DNA of 64,000 bases from Oscillospiraceae bacterium (GTDB taxonomy: Bacteria; Bacillota; Clostridia; Oscillospirales; CAG-272): NCBI GenBank assembly GCA_015064685.1, contig SVRT01000001.1, positions 44,568 through 108,567 on the forward strand, read 5' to 3'. Of the stretch, positions 61,905 through 64,000 are shown in pieces. The position numbers and the translations under genes were made by a program. The notes beneath the pieces were generated by a model. That model saw only the letters and a list, made by a program, of their open reading frames with translations. It was not told where the DNA came from and did no database searches. Every line of letters begins with the position of its first letter. Position 1 is the first letter of the stretch.

Positions 61905-62681
61905 TTATACCATGCATTTTTTCATTTTTGCAAGTGCTGCCTTCTCAAGCCTTGAGACCTGAGCCTGAGAGATGCCAAGCTCACTTGCGATCTCTGTCTG
62001 CGTCTTGTTTCTGTAATATCGCATTGTGATTATCGACCTCTCGCGTTCGCAAAGCGTGCCAAGCGCATCGCGCAGGGCAATGTTTTCAAGCCAGGAGTCG
62101 TCAACGCTTGAAACGTCAGCAAGCTGATCTATCACGTATAGGGAATCACCGCCGTCGCTGTATACGGGCTCGTAGATAGAGATCGGTTCAATGACCGCCT
62201 CCATAGCCTCGGACAATGCCTCTTTTTTTACGTCAAGAATACTTGCAAGCTCATCTATCGTAGGCTCGCAGTCGCGATTTGCCTGTATCTCCTCGCGGGC
62301 CTTGAGGGCACGATAAGCAAGATCGCGAATAGACCGACTTATTCTGAGCGCAGTGTTGTCACGAAGATAACGCCTGATCTCCCCGATTATCATAGGAACT
62401 GCGTAAGTGGAAAATTTCACGTCAAGCTCGGTGTTGAAGTTGTCGACAGCCTTTACAAGCCCGAGACAGCCAACCTGGAAAAGATCGTCCGCGTTTTCTT
62501 TTCTTGCAGAGAAGCGCTTAATAATTGATAAAACGAGACGGAGGTTTCCACAGATAAGATCTCTGCGCGCGCCCTCGTCTCCTGCCTTTATGCGGTCGAG
62601 CAGACCCTTTTTCTCGTCATCGTCGAGAAGGGCAAGCTCGCTTGTGTTAACACCGCATATCTCAACCTTATTATAAAACAT
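61905..62681 (-). CDS. sigG: Forespore sigma factor SigG
   Basis: 258 residues. The N-terminal NKVEICGVNTSELALL is the SigG signature; region 2 has NADDLFQVGCLGLVKAVDNF and VKFSTYAVPMIIGEIRRYLRDN; region 4 ends TQTEIASELGISQAQVSRLEKAALAKMKK. Directs late forespore genes such as spoVAF-type and germination genes. In Bacillus it follows spoIIGA-sigE after ftsZ; here it is alone and convergent with ftsQ. GGGAG upstream. Confidence 0.95.
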   Translation of the reverse strand: MFYNKVEICGVNTSELALLDDDEKKGLLDRIKAGDEGARRDLICGNLRLVLSIIKRFSARKENADDLFQVGCLGLVKAVDNFNTELDVKFSTYAVPMIIGEIRRYLRDNTALRISRSIRDLAYRALKAREEIQANRDCEPTIDELASILDVKKEALSEAMEAVIEPISIYEPVYSDGGDSLYVIDQLADVSSVDDSWLENIALRDALGTLCERERSIITMRYYRNKTQTEIASELGISQAQVSRLEKAALAKMKKCMV

Positions 62682-62904
62682 TTGTAAGCTCCCAAAAAGT
62701 TATCAGTATACAGTAAAAGTGTCTTTTTAGCGTATAACGTGATTATTCCCGACATACAGCGCAAAAATTCGATTTTGGGTGTGGAAAAAAATGCATAATG
62801 TTTTTCTTAACCTGAAATATGTATAAAATATAAACAAACGATTGATAAATAAACAATATGTAATAATATTTGATATGTCAGCATGAGAAATAAAGAAAAA
62901 TTGA

Positions 62905-62933
62905 TTGACAAACCGTGACAAAGATGATATAAT
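62905..62933 (+). promoter_or_regulatory. Consensus promoter of rnpB, extended -10
   Basis: TTGACA (62905-62910), a 17-base spacer and TGA-TATAAT (62928-62933); the RNA starts 8 bases later. The sigG-rnpB gap (62682-62940) shows nothing else. Confidence 0.92.
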
Positions 62934-62940
62934 ACAGATC

Positions 62941-63315
62941 GTAGCTTCGCCGAACGGTCGCGTACGGTCACGCCGAAAGGTATCCGTGCGAGGAAAGTCC
63001 GGGCTTCATAGGGCAGGGTAACTGATAACGTCAGTCGCGGGAGACCGCCGGGAAAGTGCAACAGAAATAAACCGCCAAGGGCATTTTTTGTCTGCGGTAA
63101 GGATGGAAAGGCGAGGTAAGAGCTCACCCACTCCTATGGTAACATAGGTTTGCTGTAAACCCTACTTGAAGCAACACCCCGAGAGATGTTTGCCCGACAC
63201 TCTTGAAAAAGATATCTCAGGGTGGCATTTTGCAATAGCAAAGGAGCTTATCGGTGACGGTAAGCAAAGATTGATGACCGTTTAAGACAGAACCCGGCTT
63301 ACAGACGGAGCTACA
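62941..63315 (+). ncRNA. rnpB: RNase P RNA, class A
   Basis: A 375-base RNA. The P1 helix pairs 62941-62949 (GTAGCTTCG) with 63307-63315 (CGGAGCTAC), fixing both ends. The catalytic core shows GAGGAAAGTCCGGGC (from about 62989), the CAGAAATAAACCGCC segment, GGTAAGGATGGAAAGG, and the 3' ACAGAACCCGGCTTAC that forms P4. The internal features match the common A-type architecture rather than the Bacillus B-type. It cleaves tRNA 5' leaders together with RnpA. Confidence 0.95.
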
Positions 63316-63324
63316 AAAACAGAG

Positions 63325-63352
63325 AAAAACACCGTTTTCGGTGTTTTTTTTC
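63325..63352 (+). terminator. Terminator of rnpB
   Basis: AAAACACCG (63326-63334) and CGGTGTTTT (63339-63347) with a TTTT loop and long T-tract. Confidence 0.9.
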
Positions 63353-63361
63353 TTTTTTCTA

Positions 63362-63390
63362 TTTACAAATAGAAATATAGATGGTATAAT
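63362..63390 (+). promoter_or_regulatory. Promoter of the endonuclease gene, extended -10
   Basis: TTTACA (63362-63367), a 17-base spacer and TGG-TATAAT (63385-63390). Confidence 0.8.
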
Positions 63391-63438
63391 CAAAATGGTA
63401 GTATATGCAAAATCATAATTAATTCGGAGAAATGATTT

Positions 63439-64000
63439 ATGAAAATGCCTGAAAAAATGAAAAAAACACTAACTGTGCTGTTGGCTGTGTGCCTGATCGT
63501 CATAGCGATTCCGCAGGCGATCGTGCTCGATGCCACAGCAGCTGTCACAGGGCAGCCGTCAAGCTACTCCTCGGAATACAATTCCGGGCAGCGCGACGTT
63601 GTTTGCACAACGCTTAACGGAACGAGCGCGTCAAGCTACTATACGGGTAGTTATACCTACGAAAACTTGTCGGAATTGTCCTCGGGTAGCTTGAAATCTT
63701 CATTGGCAACACTGATGAAAAGCACTCACAAAAAAATCAGCTCATACGACGACTGCCATTATGAAGCGGATAGAACAGACTGCGAAAACGAAGACGGAAG
63801 AGTTTCTCTTATCTACACGTCCTACAGTGCAACAATGAGCCAGTGGAACGGCTGGAACAGAGAGCACGTGTGGCCTCAGAGCCTTGGTGGAGATAACACA
63901 TCCGGAGGCGGAGCAGACCTTCACCACATCCGTCCCTCCGATGCAGGCGTAAACAGCTCAAGAGGAAACAAAAAATACGGAGAAGCTGGAAGTGGCGCGA
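63439..64000 (+). CDS. Secreted endonuclease I family nuclease (3' end outside window)
   Basis: 187 codons are visible with no stop; the gene runs off the window. A signal peptide occupies about residues 1-35 (KKTLTVLLAVCLIVIAI then an Ala-rich cleavage region). The catalytic block is WNREHVWPQSLGG followed by GADLHHIRPSDAGVNSSRGN, the His-metal centre of EndA/NucM/Vibrio endonuclease I proteins, which cut DNA outside the cell for nutrient or phosphate recovery. GGAG lies about 10 bases before the ATG. An ATG at 63432 in another frame stops after six codons. Confidence 0.88.
   Translation, partial: MKMPEKMKKTLTVLLAVCLIVIAIPQAIVLDATAAVTGQPSSYSSEYNSGQRDVVCTTLNGTSASSYYTGSYTYENLSELSSGSLKSSLATLMKSTHKKISSYDDCHYEADRTDCENEDGRVSLIYTSYSATMSQWNGWNREHVWPQSLGGDNTSGGGADLHHIRPSDAGVNSSRGNKKYGEAGSGA

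Noticed and set aside
62690-62760. A sigma-F/sigma-G promoter upstream of sigG
   Set aside because: Several GTATA-like words are present, but none at the right spacing could be chosen with confidence.
62727-63127. Minus-strand ORFs of 64 and 106 residues across the rnpB region
   Set aside because: They overlap the RNase P RNA and its promoter on the other strand; no coding features.

Overview
The window looks like chromosome from an uncultured, spore-forming, meso-diaminopimelate-type gut Clostridia (Oscillospirales/Christensenellales-like Firmicutes). The support is a spoVAF homologue, cotJA-cotJB and sigG; Shine-Dalgarno GGAGG sites; strong TTGACA-17-TATAAT promoters, often with a TGN extended -10; a class A RNase P RNA; a Firmicute-type dcw cluster whose MurE carries a DNPR motif; and palindromic intergenic repeats of the kind common in gut Clostridia. 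This assignment rests on gene content only. I see no tRNA, rRNA, CRISPR array, prophage or IS transposase.

1-11.8 kb: a 148-bp tandem repeat, then a uronate/hemicellulose catabolic region, mostly on the minus strand. It holds a cytoplasmic CE15-like glucuronoyl esterase, KDG kinase, a KDPG aldolase with a C-terminal VOC-like domain, a DUF4838 (alpha-glucuronidase-like) protein, a flavoprotein with a small 2[4Fe-4S] ferredoxin, an esterase and a divergent AraC regulator. Pyridoxal kinase and nrdR sit in between, along with two palindromic repeats.

11.9-21 kb: a spoVAF-type gene; a compact divergent HTH-SLOG cassette with three operator-like repeats; then a six-gene minus-strand operon (PIG-L deacetylase, PfkB kinase, NagB-like isomerase, PF06439-like protein, DegT aminotransferase, Gfo/Idh oxidoreductase) facing an AraC regulator. 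This operon is the best candidate for an undescribed pathway: an amino-sugar glycoside route that may use 3-keto chemistry.

21-30 kb: a cell-surface redox and lipoprotein region. It includes a TlpA lipoprotein, a NapH-like polyferredoxin fused to a TlpA thioredoxin domain, a membrane protein ending in a CD1871A-like CXXC tail, and three further lipoproteins (one with a thioredoxin domain, one with CxxC repeats).

30-46 kb: a giant surface subtilisin with BspA-type leucine-rich repeats, a lipoprotein, a complete oligopeptide ABC transporter (A-B-C-D-F) and a small membrane protein, read in one direction and probably forming a peptide-scavenging unit.

46-49 kb: an mmcQ/yjbR gene, a 5'-truncated GH127 gene and cotJA-cotJB.

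49-62 kb: dcw cluster mraZ-rsmH-ftsL(like)-PASTA PBP-murE-murF-mraY-ftsW-murG-ftsQ. murD is missing from its usual place between mraY and ftsW. Convergent sigG follows, then rnpB and the start of a secreted endonuclease I that runs off the end.
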